Source: Halichondria panicea (Eukaryota; Porifera; Demospongiae; Suberitida; Halichondriidae). Taken from it: DNA of 64,000 nt. Every line of letters starts with the position of its first letter. The stretch's first letter is position 1. Below the pieces are notes generated by a model, which was given only the letters and a program-made list of their open reading frames with translations, did no database searches and was not told the origin of the DNA. The position numbers were made by a program, and so were the translations under genes. Below are positions 12,501 to 22,500 of the stretch, piece after piece. The DNA is taken from the NCBI RefSeq assembly GCF_963675165.1, contig NC_087380.1, positions 6,642,071 to 6,706,070 of the forward strand, read 5' to 3'.

Positions 12501-15500
12501 TGGAAACATAAGGTGATGGGGTTGTGGTGATTAATAGAACAACAGATACTTGTTATAGTGTGTAATCGGTTAGAGTAATAAACTTGTATAGCTAACGTCC
12601 TAGACTTCATCACATAATTGTTCAATGGTTTAGGTATCCTGGCTAGGCCTTGCCCAATTATGCTAGCATAATTTTGAGGTGCAGTGGAGCACTATTCATA
12701 AACGCACCGTACCGTAATTACGTACACCGTTATAGGAGAAAAAACGGGTGAAATTTGCTGAGTTAGCAATAATAATTTTTATTTATTCTGTACGTACTAA
12801 GCAATATAAGTATAGGATATACCACACCTAAGAGGAGGATATGCACCCATATATCCTCCACTACCGTGGTTACTCCGAGGCAGAGCCGAGGGGTATGTAG
12901 CGGAGGATATATAGGGTGCATATCTGACTTATACCACGTGACCGCAGCACTATAAAAGGACCTCCCCCTAGCAACAATTCAATCACGATGCAGACTGCAA
13001 AAAAGAACGAGACTATGCCGAATTTTGCAGCCGTCAAAGAGCTAGCTGAGCAACATGTTGACTCCTACAGATGCTCAAGAGCTTCCTTGGTCCAAGCGTT
13101 GACCATTCGACGTCCCTTACTGGAGTTGCAAGCTCTTCTTGGATAAAATGTATCTAAACCGCGCCCATGGACCCATGGAAGCTTAGCCATCTTGTTGGAG
13201 AGCACCTTCCGTGTTTCTGCCGTCGCTTTGAGTCTTAGTACCGTCAAGCATGGCTCTTTTCTCTTTGCTTACTTTCTTGAACAAATGAAAAAACTAAAAA
13301 ACAACTTGAAAAACTGTGCATGCCTGGGGCTGTATGCTAATATTCTATATATCCTACAGCTGTTGACCAATGAGATCAATTTGTGGTGACGTAAGTGTGG
13401 TATAAATATAAATGTTCAAACTGAATGTCAGTAATTATTCTAACTAGATCTAGCTCGCCTTGACCTTGCTTCTTAGGGATTCGATTCTGTACTTGCTCCG
13501 TAGCTGTCTGTGAAGGATGAGGATTCATTGTTTAGTAGAACAGTTCACCAGCTTGATTTCTTGGAACATTAGCCAGCTAGCTACGGAGCGAATCATGCAG
13601 CTACACGTGCGAACGTTATTTCAGAATTAAAACGGGTATTTCCGTACCGTATTAAATTTTAATGAGCTGGCTTCCGTTTCTACGCAAACCGTTGTACGCA
13701 AATTGAACGGTACGGAACGGGAACTTTTATATGAGGGCTACTGTACATATGTTCATAATGTTCACAGTGTCTATAATTCATGATTTACTGGTTTTTAGGT
13801 ACACTTTTGGTTAGAGTAATATCTTCTGAAAATGTTATAGCTTATAGCCTCCCTGAAGAGTATAGGCCTGCTACTGACTGCTTGCGCATGCGCAGCATTA
13901 TTGGATATTTGTTCCCGTAGAATGTCCTATAATACTGAATTTATCACGAAAATATCCTGACAAAGTATTGAACGTCATATACAGAGCTATTTAGCTAGCT
14001 ACAGACAGAGCTGTAGTTTTGTTGTGCAGCTATATATGTACAGCTATTTTCTTTCTGATAGAGTCAGCAGCAGTAGTATAGCAGGTATTAGATGGGCGTG
14101 GCCTGTCTACTAGGCTTTTGTCAGCTTTCACTCCCTTTAGACGATTGTCATCCACACTGTTGCAGGCTGTGGGTCTTTTGTTAGCATAGCCGGCTACGGG
14201 TAGCTATCAGCTCTTTCTTAGAAACCTTCAATCGAACACTTTCTATCTACTTCCTTCAATCCACTTCCGTTCGTTGTGACGTCGTTGTTTTACTGAGCAT
14301 ACACGTTGTAATCCTGCGTTAGCCGGTATCTGGCTAATGGTTAGCGCATACGCAAACAGTCGATACCAGACCCTCTCTTCGAGGAAGAGCGGCCTGGAAT
14401 CGAGGCTAATTATAGCTTAGCTTTAAAAGTTCTCTGGTAAGTTTACAAATAAATGGGCTACATTTTGATACCAAGAAACATCCTCTATGCTTATTCTATT
14501 GTTGAGATATCACTGAAAAACAAAATATTCTCTATTTTCTACCGTTTTGACGACATCACAAGCTGCTAACCACAAATCAATGACACTCTAATTAACCACG
14601 TAAGTGGGCGTACAATAACTGTACGCCCACTCTTAATTAAGTGTGTGGTTGATTAAAGCAGCATTGGTTTGTGGTTTGCAGCTGCTGATGGGCAGTGGTG
14701 GCTACGTAGTAATTAGTGGTGCAAATATATGGCATATTGCACTGACTTGTTAGCTTTGATGTGCCTGGCTTCACTGTGCAATATGCCATATATATGCACT
14801 GTGGTTTCTTTGATCTTTTGCTCAAACAAGCAACAAATTGATATCAACACCATTTCTCAAAAATGTTCCGATCGAAAGATACTTACATTTAAGGTTGTGG
14901 TCAACCGTTTGCTCATTAATTATTCATGAGCTAGATCTAGTGATCTTTTCCAGCTAGAATGAGCTGGAAGTCCAGCTGAAACGCAGTAGTCATTTCATGG
15001 CTCGAATAGACATTTTTATTATAAAGCTTAGGTACAGTCTACTGTAGGATCACTATATGCAGGGCGGGTCGAAGAGATATTTTGAAAAAAGGCTACTGAA
15101 AGCTCACAAGAGGCTGTTTTCCTTGGCAGTGGAGTTAGTCTACATATTATTATTTTGGGAGAGTTTGTTGGCCTGGAAAGAAAAAAACGCTTCGACCCGC
15201 CCTCCAGAATGGTAAGAAGCATCATATAAGACCAAGAACACAGAGCTAGAAGTGTTTTTGGAAGTTTAAAAGGACTACTAGTTTTGTGTTGTTTCTAGTA
15301 ACTTGATGATCGCTCAGAGCTTCCACTGGAAGATGTTTTGAAGATTGATACTTGTCATACAGATTGATACACCGATATATTTATTATGTATGTGCTTCAA
15401 ATTTCTCTCATGGCATTTATAGTTTCACAAAAATCATAAGAAAAATCATGAATATTCATGAGCAAACTGTTTACCGTAACCTTAAGTACAGCTACTCACA

Positions 15501-15777
15501 AATGTGTGGGTAATCTACTCTCGATGCACTGTAGAGTGCATGCATGGCATCTCAGTGTGTATAGGATTGCAGTAATTTCTTATTGAGTTTTATAGCTGTG
15601 CACGTTTTGATAGTGCTATAATGATGCTACACACACTACAGCTGTGTTTCATCCCTTCCCTCCTCCTGCAGGCCCACGATGATCAAGTATGGTATCAGCA
15701 ACATCAGAGAGCTCGTGGGTCACAAGGTCAACCTGGAGATGGTGCACAACAACCCTCTCTGTCGATTGGACGCTTAG
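6532..15777 (+). CDS. FARSA: Phenylalanyl-tRNA synthetase alpha subunit, cytosolic, complete, 12 exons
   Basis: Class II aminoacyl-tRNA synthetase subunit that charges tRNA-Phe in the cytosol as an alpha2-beta2 enzyme. Exons: 6532-6678, 6909-7049, 7812-7913, 8082-8191, 8345-8437, 8529-8657, 9034-9149, 10018-10102, 10641-10909, 11374-11451, 12206-12320, 15672-15777. The joined length is 1491 nt (496 residues; human is 508) with every phase consistent. N-terminal winged-helix region ([23 protein letters not shown]), then motif 2 region [19 protein letters not shown] and [29 protein letters not shown], and the motif 3 area [18 protein letters not shown]; ends CRLDA. The ATG at 6532 is chosen for its context (AAGATGG) and agreement with the family N-terminus. 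Introns 2, 7, 10 and 11 carry repeats described separately; intron 11 is 3.35 kb. Parts of this gene recur at 21255-21640 and 34815-39016. Confidence 0.97.
7453..7687. repeat. 33-bp minisatellite in FARSA intron 2
   Basis: About seven near-identical tandem copies of a 33-bp unit containing TGTATCTACTGTAGTC and CTTGTCAGTCTTGTTC. The first copies differ slightly (TTTTGTATC) and the later ones are almost identical. Because 33 is divisible by three, the array makes spurious long ORFs on both strands. Confidence 0.95.
9302..9928. mobile_element. hAT-like non-autonomous element in FARSA intron 7
   Basis: Begins CAGGGCTCG and ends CGAGCCCTG, with CATTA immediately outside both ends (9297-9301 and 9929-9933). 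A 627-bp unit with short inverted ends, a 5-bp TSD and no coding capacity. The CAGGG start resembles hAT ends, and the 5-bp duplication matches the two hAT-like elements at 22336 and 31940. Confidence 0.8.
11540..12170. mobile_element. MITE (CAAGGG ends) in FARSA intron 10
   Basis: A 631-bp unit with inverted ends of about 35 bp (CAAGGG.GTATACAGAGAAGAGGG) flanked by GTCAAAA on both sides (11533-11539, 12171-12177). The paralogous FARSA fragment near 21598 reads straight through as one GTCAAAA followed by CTAACACTGG, giving an empty site. A shorter relative with the same ends is at 35321-35526. Confidence 0.88.
12430..14940. repeat. Composite repeat block in FARSA intron 11
   Basis: No exon was found in this stretch. 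It is a mosaic. 12430-12660 and 13740-13860 recur inverted at 62640-62990. 12818-13404 looks like a separate insertion with ends TATACCACAC / GTGTGGTATA. 14440-14710 recurs near 62040-62060 and 62400-62640. Proto-promoter sequence TATAAAAGG lies near 12952. These are most simply fragments of one large repeat family broken by younger insertions. Confidence 0.6.
12818..13404. mobile_element. Candidate small DNA element with TATACCACAC ends
   Basis: Ends TATACCACACCTAAG and, reversed, TATACCACACTTACG frame 587 bp. Inside are an imperfect hairpin (12833-12925, GGAGGATAT arms), a TATAAAAGG box near 12952 and a 52-codon ORF starting at 12988 ([13 protein letters not shown]...). That ORF matches nothing I recognise and may be chance. 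No convincing target duplication was seen. Confidence 0.4.
15061..15203. mobile_element. 143-bp inverted-repeat element in FARSA intron 11
   Basis: Starts AGGGCGGGTCGAAG and ends with the exact reverse complement, CTTCGACCCGCCCT. Too short to code; a MITE. No target duplication is clear. Confidence 0.6.
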
Positions 15778-16590
15778 AGCTTATAACTATGTGTGTAAAA
15801 TAATCACTAGACATTTTTAGTCTGTATATAATTATTTGTTGCATTTTGAGTGGGCAGATCAAAGGAAACACTGTGCCAATATCTGCCATATGGCACAGGT
15901 CAGATGGTGAACTGTGCCACTATATCTAGATACTGGCACAGCAAAGGAAGCTCCTGTATTTTTTATAATGACTATAAGGTTTAATGTCATTATCATACTT
16001 ATATATATATAGTATATAATGATACTGATTATAATGAAAGCACCGCAGGTGCTGATGCCTCGGTGGATGTGCCAAAGCTACATAACATAAAGATACTTTT
16101 ATACACCTACATGATGAACACAATTTGCTGCAGGCACACTGAGTATAGCAACACTAGCTCCATGGACAAGTTTTTCTATAGGCACTCTCCTGCAACGGTA
16201 GGCTAGTCTAGAATACCCGCCTCAACCTCGCCTCAACCTTTTAGGTTGAGGAGGGTATTCGAGACTAACGGTAAGCATAACTCCAAACTAAAAGAGCGGG
16301 TAATGATCGACCATGATTGTTGTTAAAAACGATTGATGCCAAAGTTCAAGTCTAAAATTGATTGCTGAGCCTAGTTGGGCGGAGTCCAACCAAATGCGTG
16401 GGGTTGGGCATCCTACTTAGCTTTAGGGTGTGGCTAACTTATTCTATGCACGCACACTGTAGATCTACTACCGCATACCTCGCTTGCGCATGCGCACGGA
16501 GGCATAACTTCTGAAGAACAGATATAATTATTATGTGATAGAAGTCTTTAAACATCTATACCACTGACTGTAGTTCTAATCCTTCGCTGT
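15778..16590. repeat. Intergenic stretch holding a copy of repeat family R1
   Basis: From 16021 to about 16510 the sequence (starting ATAATGAAAGCACCGCAGG and ending GCGCATGCGCAC.GAGGCATAA) recurs at 28212-28765, and its distal part again at 17340-17520. A 70-bp hairpin at 16203-16276 (GAATACCC...GGGTATTC) lies inside. No gene seen. Confidence 0.65.
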
Positions 16591-17860
16591 TTAAACATAG
16601 TGTATTTCACATTCAAGGAATACAGAGTCATCCTGTATATATCCTCTCATTAGTTCCGTTTGAGATGCGATGTTTGGGCAGCCATAGATAATATTTTTAT
16701 CTGTATCGGGTTTTGCACATGTGGAACTGTCTTGTGATCCAAGAGATCTGATAATGTCTCTGCCGCCAGTCTTGTTGATCACTTTAAATGTGATTTGGTG
16801 GGGGAAAGGCCATTCAAGCTCACTGTCAAATTCCCCCTTTATGATCATGAAGTTGAGTGACATGCTAGGTTCATTGTTGATGAGATCAAAATGCATGCTA
16901 AGACGTACTTTGTAGCGGCATCTCTCCAAAAAGAATGGCTGACTGGAAAATGTTTTGTCCTCTGCCAACGATTCAACTATTTTCTGATGGATTTGTGAGA
17001 ACACTGTCAGGATGTTGCCACTATCTGCTTCTACTGCACGAAAATTTCCTGCCAGTTGACTTCTCAAAATTTGTCTTCGATGATGTACAGCAGCATTTTC
17101 TGCTCGGGCTCTTTGAAGTTCTTTTTCCAATTCTCTTTTGTCTAGGACTAATTTCATCAGCACTTGAAATGGCGAAAAACCTTCTACATTTTCAGCTTTC
17201 ATATCTTCAGTTTCTTGTTCACTTATCCTGTGTTCATATGGTTTCATCTGCAGAGAAAAAGAAATTATGATTATATATATATTTATAATTAAAGACAAGT
17301 GTAAAAGTAATTAGTGTAGAGGCCTTCAATGTGAGTCAAACTATCAAGAAAAAAGCTTTAGTTTGCTAATCCACGAATCAAAATCCAAGAGCTAGAAGCC
17401 TATAGAAGCTGTTAGTTTTCGTCGCATTGCAACCGTTGATCAGTTACACCTAGAATACACACACAGACACACAGTCGTATCCCTCGTGCGGCTACGCCTC
17501 GAGGAATAATGAGTTGTGTTTTGCGAGTTGCGTTAATTAAAGTGGGTTACATCGAAATCAGAGGAAAACTCTATTAAGTCTATTAGGGTTCATGAAGTCA
17601 AAAACGGTGAATAGAAATTTCGTTTGACTTCATTGCATGCGTTCCGGTAGGCTAACGCGTTCGTTTGTGGAGGTCAGCTTTCCCACAGAGCTAACGAAAA
17701 AATTATACAGAACGAATTTTTTACCCCACAAAAGTTACCCGCGTATACGGTAATTAGTTTTGAAGCACCGTACAACCATAACAATCATTCACACAAATAC
17801 TACCCTTGTTTGAATTTGTTGTCCCTCATATTCAGTAACTGGAAAATCTCTTTGGTCCAT
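16591..17860 (-). CDS. Short TRAF-like protein: coiled coil plus MATH/TRAF-C domain, no RING
   Basis: Exon 2 (17247-16591) follows an acceptor TTTTTCTCTGCAG and encodes 218 residues: MKPYEHRISEQETEDM, a charged helical segment (LVLDKRELEKELQRARAEN), then a diverged MATH domain with MSLNFMIIKGEFDSELEWPF, KVINKTGGRDII and GYIQDDSVFLECEI. A likely first exon is 17860-17804 (MDQRDFPVTEYEGQQIQTR, donor GTAGTA), which joins in phase 0 to give 237 residues; this exon is less certain. RING and zinc-finger modules of normal TRAFs are absent, so it could bind TRAF trimers or receptors without ligase activity (inference). It is head-to-head with the full TRAF gene and aligns to its MATH domain across the whole length, so it is a truncated paralogue on the opposite strand. 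Bordered on both sides by R1 repeat pieces. Confidence 0.8.
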
Positions 17861-18255
17861 TCTTTTAATAGCGGTATTCTTGAGTGAAGCTTTGTAGATA
17901 CTAGATCTATATGACAATGACTGCATGTCATGTAGCTAAGTTCGGTACTAGACAAATTTAACTATCAATTAGTATATATAGTGAATCAAGGAAGTTTTCC
18001 CAGGAGACACTTGTATGTTGTACCTACTTGTACTTACCTAGTACCTAGTGATTGGCTTGCTGCTTTGAGGGGCATTCCCCGGGACGGTCCCATTTTCTAG
18101 TCTACATCAGTAAGGGATAGTCCTGGGGAATGTCCCTGGGAAACCCCAAGGACTATTATTGAGCCAGTACTACGTGTACGTACGTACTGTGTCTTTGTCT
18201 TGTACTTCTTCATACACGTACACAGACTGATCTACCTAACTAGCTCTCATCCACG
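17861..18255. promoter_or_regulatory. Divergent promoter region between the two MATH/TRAF genes
   Basis: About 395 bp between the inferred start codons. Contains a hairpin around 18070-18155 with arms GGGGCATTCCCCGGGAC and GTCCTGGGGAATGTCCC, and ACGTACGTACG alternation at 18171-18186. No TATA box recognised. Confidence 0.45.
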
Positions 18256-20946
18256 ATGTCAGGACATAAGGTAGACAGTAGAGACAAATACCAGTGCCCT
18301 CACTGTAAACTCCTCCTGAAGGATGCCATCCAAACCCTCTGTGGTCACTGGCTATGTGAAAGCTGTGCTGACGAACTGCTTGAGTCTGTGTAAGTTTTGT
18401 CAATAGTATGCCGAGCACCTAGCCTACTGTTTTCAGCCTTGTACCGCTATTTACTAGTACTATAGTAGCCTTTTTCACAGGCCTCCTCCTGAGTAGAGGA
18501 AGTGGGTGTAGGGACGAGGGTATTACTATTAGGCCACTCCAAGTGACACTCTGGTTTCTGGTCCTGAAGTTTTTCTAATTGCATGCGGGCGGGCGGCTTT
18601 TCTCATTATGTCATTATCAATTTCACCTTATGAATCTCATTATTAATATTTTTGCAAATGAATATCATTATCACATTATTTTGTACCATATGGACCATTC
18701 TGCGCATGCGTAGTAGAAATAATGAGATAGAAATCCAAGAATAAAATCTGATGCGGGCGGTGGACCAGAAACCAGAGTATCACTTGGAGTGGCCTTATAG
18801 TGTCGCGAGCGCGGTCATTTGAACCTCTATCTTAAATCCTCAATCTACGAGCTTCGAAAATAAGCTGCTAACGGTATAGTTACTATAGTATAATTATAAT
18901 TATACTCTACTAGCATAATTAAATAATGTAGCTAGCTGCATGTCGCTACTCTTTACAATGTAGAAGCAGTAACTCTTTAGAAGCAGTAAATTGCCTTCCG
19001 TAAAAAGTAACTATAAATTGGAATGTCCTGAAGTTTTAATGTAGGTGCCATGTAAAGTCAATCATTTGATTTTGTACGTGGCCCCTTTATTAGACCTTTT
19101 ACGGTAAGCTCGAGGGTGTCACGTATTTGTTGGGTATCCTTAAATCGAAGTATTACAATTGAAAGCATAACATTTTCCCCACACACGCTAGTTCACCAAA
19201 GTGTCCACGGGCAGACTGTCAGGAAGATCTTAGAGCAGACGCAGATGAGGGAGCAGACGCAGATGAGGGAGCAGAGGTATGTTTTCTTTTCATAAAGATC
19301 TTTAATTTAAGGAAGCGTTCACATACAGTACTTTCCGGATCGGTTTGTTCGGCGCGAGATCGAGGGGCTGATAGTAAGCTGCAGCAACCGACCAGAGGGG
19401 TGCCAGTGGGAGGACAGGCTGGTGAAACTTGATGATCACCGAAATATCTGCTCATTTGCCATCCTTGATTGCCTGTGTTGCGGAAAAGTCCTGCCAATAA
19501 ACCAAATGGAATCTCACAGACTGGCCTGTCCAAAGGCGTTAATAAAATGCCCACTTGCAGAGTTTGGATGCCAACATACTCAACAGGTAAACTAACTAAC
19601 TACAATTCAATAGTACTTAACATGAGTTCTCTTCATACAGATAACCAGAGAGGGGCTGAGGAACCATATTGCTACTCATTCGTTGGAACATCCCGAAATG
19701 ATGGTTGATGCCGTACAGCTTCTTAAAAAGCAAACCAAGCATCATATCAAACCGATTATCCCACAAGCTGACGATGACAGCAATGCAACTGGTAAAGATT
19801 TCGGTCGAATGTCTGATGGGATTGAGAGAGATTGTGCGGTACGGAAAGTGAAATCAAAGGAATTTCGAGCTACTGATGGGCTAAAGAGAGATTATGCTGG
19901 AGAGAGGGTGAAATCAAAAGCAGATGGCGTACAAATATCTCCGGATCCACTAACACAGTCGTGGAAATTCAAATCACAGGTAATCGGCTAGGTTATAATT
20001 ATTACATAATTAGTATACACTCTTCTTTATAGAGTCCTGAAATGGGAAGTTTTTCGCTGGAGCTTCAATCTCCCAAAGGTGCCACACCTTGTGTGCTGCC
20101 AGACACAAGGTGAGCATCACTTTCCTATTATTTGGGAATTAATATGTTGATGTTGTTGATGTTTACAGATTACAAGGTATGCTTCAACGAGACATTTTTG
20201 AGACACAGGCTGAGAAAGCTCGCCTAGAGTATGAGATAAGACAAACAAATGAAGATACTTGCGATAAAAAAAAAGATATCGTAGCACTGGAAACGAGGGC
20301 CATACAATTGTCGAGTGTAGAACAATTTACGAGCGTTCTTGAGGCAAAATTTAATGCTGAATTGAAACGAAAGGACGAAGAGATCAGTACCCTGAGGAAC
20401 AACGTGACAAAGCTTGAGAAAGCAATGCGATCTAAACATGCAGAGTTTGAGGATAGAGATTTCCGATTGTCGCTGATTGAAAACAGCAACCATGATGGCA
20501 GTATGATCTGGAAGATCCCACAGTTCAATCAGAGAATGGCAGATGCACAGAGTGGCAGATACACCTCGATCTTCAGCCTTCCATTCTTCACAGGACGATA
20601 CGGCTACAAAATGTGCCTGAGGCTCTACATTCTGGGAGACGGTATTGGAAAGAACACTCACATGTCGCTGTTCTTCATAATTATGAAGGGAGAGTTTGAC
20701 AACATTCTACAATGGCCTTTCACATCCAAGGTGACCTTCAAGCTGATCAACCAGACAGGGAATAGGGACATCATCGACACTTTCCAACCAGACCCCATGA
20801 GCAGCTCTTTCCAAAAGCCAAAGTCTGATATGAACATTGCAAGTGGTTGTCCAAGGTTTGTGTCTCACGCTGAACTAGATGGTTTTATTGCTGATGACAT
20901 GATGCTCTTCCAAATCTTTGTATATAGCCAATTGAGGAACAGTTGA
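18256..20946 (+). CDS. TNF-receptor-associated factor (TRAF), RING-zinc finger-coiled coil-MATH
   Basis: Complete adaptor/ubiquitin ligase, 556 residues, six exons: 18256-18389, 19192-19276, 19329-19586, 19641-19979, 20033-20109, 20169-20946, phases consistent. RING at 14-54 (CPHC, LCGHWLCESC, CPRADC); TRAF-type zinc fingers about 74-180 (CSNRPEGCQWEDRL, CLCCGKVLPINQMESHRL, CPLAEFGC); a charged linker with two KVKSK-type repeats (about 215-260); coiled coil about 300-390; MATH/TRAF-C about 408-552 with GSMIWKIPQF, MSLFFIIMKGEFDNILQWPF and NIASGCPRF. The layout matches TRAF2/3/5-type proteins that couple receptors to NF-kB and JNK signalling in the cytoplasm. Exon 2 ends in a duplicated ADADEGADADEGAE stretch. 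I cannot assign it to a vertebrate TRAF number. Its neighbour at 16591-17860 is a RING-less paralogue. Confidence 0.93.
18532..18794. mobile_element. PIF/Harbinger-like MITE in TRAF intron 1
   Basis: A 263-bp unit with about 33-bp inverted ends (GGCCACTCCAAGTGA.ACTC, one mismatch) flanked by TTA on both sides (18529-18531, 18795-18797). The 3-bp TTA duplication is typical of Harbinger elements. Partial relatives begin near 21070 and 21764. Confidence 0.85.
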
Positions 20947-22335
20947 CAGTTTATTGGATCTATTATTGGAGCCTATATTTGTGCATTACATAATTGTATA
21001 TACGAGTAACTATTCAGCTTGAATTTATCAGATCGTAAAAAAAGAGCAATGGTTACTGTAGATCTATTACGCCACTCCAACTTATGAGTTAGTTTCCCGT
21101 CCAGCTCCGTCATGCTCACTGCGCTAGCTACTGTACCTCATGAAAATTCCTTAAATTGTAGTATTTACCTCTGAGTTAAATTGATTTTTGTGGTGTGTCT
21201 GTGATTTTATTAATGCGATGTAATCCTGTTATTCATGATCCAATATTGGCATTTAGCAGACTAAGCGATGGTATACTGTCAGTGTTCCTACTGCGGCTGT
21301 TCCTACCTGCGACACACATGCGGGTCATTGCACTATCGTTGCACTGGTGCGGTTACTATCAGTAACACCCAGGTCCCAAATGAAGAACCAGGTCTCTTGG
21401 AGGACATTAGACCTAGACAGACATTCAAGACCACCATTAATGTATCCTCTACACCTGCATCACTCAGCTCCGGTTCAAGCCTGCCTACAACTAATAACTC
21501 AAAGGTAAGGGAATTCTTATAAAGTCTAACTCATTTGAGTATCCAATCTCTCTCTCGATTCATAATAATTATACGTCCTCGGTCTACTATAGTATTGTCA
21601 GTCAAAACTAACACTGGCTATATACATAACCTTCTGCAGGGCTCAAGGGATTGCCACATATATACATTGCTGTCTGCTACATGTATATCAAAATAGATTT
21701 TTCCTTTTCCTTACTGTAGTGATTTATACTTGCATTCCGTTTTCTTATTTACATTACTTTAGGCCACTCCAACAAAGAAGTTAGTTTCCCACCCCGAATT
21801 ATCAGAATTTTGACGAGGGCGAGCTCTTCATTACCATTACCCATTATCATTATGAATATCATTATGTGAAATATCTATTTTGCCCGACAAATCTTGCAGC
21901 CACATGGCCTTGTGCATGGCTTGGATGATGTCATATTAATTACCAAATAATGGAGTAAAAGGGTACAAAGGTCAATAATAATGAGATAGGCTGAAAAGCA
22001 TGCGCACTCATATGGCGCGCCGTGTGTTTCAACAACAACGTCTGCATGTGCATAGGTGTGTCCTGGTGTGAATATACCGAGATAGCATGCACGTGCATGC
22101 AATGATCGCCTTATGTAGAGATCATGTCTGCACATGCAGTGATAATGTCTGCACATCCAACGATTATGTATGCCATTAGGCCGACTCTCTGCATGCACAT
22201 GCAACCATTAGTCTCTGCGTGTGGGGTAGCTAGAACGAGAGAGTGTTCATTTTTTTAGCAGTATAGGTCTCTGTGTGGCCATATGGCGCGCCGTGTGTTT
22301 CAAAAACAATGTCTACATGTACATAGGTGTGTCCT
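20947..22335. other. Gene-free stretch of duplicated fragments
   Basis: Apart from the FARSA fragment it contains starts of GGCCACTCC-type repeats (21070, 21764) and two tandem versions of a 250-bp sequence with a GGCGCGCC site and runs of CATGTCTGCACATGCA-type words (22005-22260 and from 22275). The second version is interrupted at 22336 by the outer hAT-like element and resumes at 33657. 22205-22290 repeats FARSA intron 8 (10436-10500). Confidence 0.6.
21255..21640 (+). pseudogene. Scrambled FARSA fragment (intron 9, exon 10 piece, intron 10)
   Basis: Reads as FARSA intron 9 (ACTAAGCGATGGTA.CTGTCAG), then a segment of the same intron inverted (21385-21440 matches about 11188-11240 in reverse), then the exon 10 start GCATCACTCAGCTCCGG, then intron 10 sequence to the GTCAAAACTAACACTGG site. 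Non-coding debris; useful as the empty site for the 11540 MITE. Confidence 0.8.
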
Positions 22336-22446
22336 CAGGGGCGTAGCCAGGATTTTAGAGAAAGGGGTGCTATCATAGATGAAAGAGGGCGCGAAGCGTC
22401 CGTATGGCAAGCGGTTTGTAACATAAGTATTATTATGACGTTGACA

Positions 22447-22500
22447 TGCTTTACAGCATGACGTGAGGGCCTTACGGCCCTCACGTCATGCTGTAAAGCA
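22447..22500. repeat. Perfect 25+4+25 palindrome
   Basis: Arms TGCTTTACAGCATGACGTGA... and their exact reverse complement around a TTAC loop, just inside the left end of the 9-kb element. It contains ACGT cores like the repeats at the right end, so it may be a transposase-binding or end-pairing structure. Confidence 0.9.
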
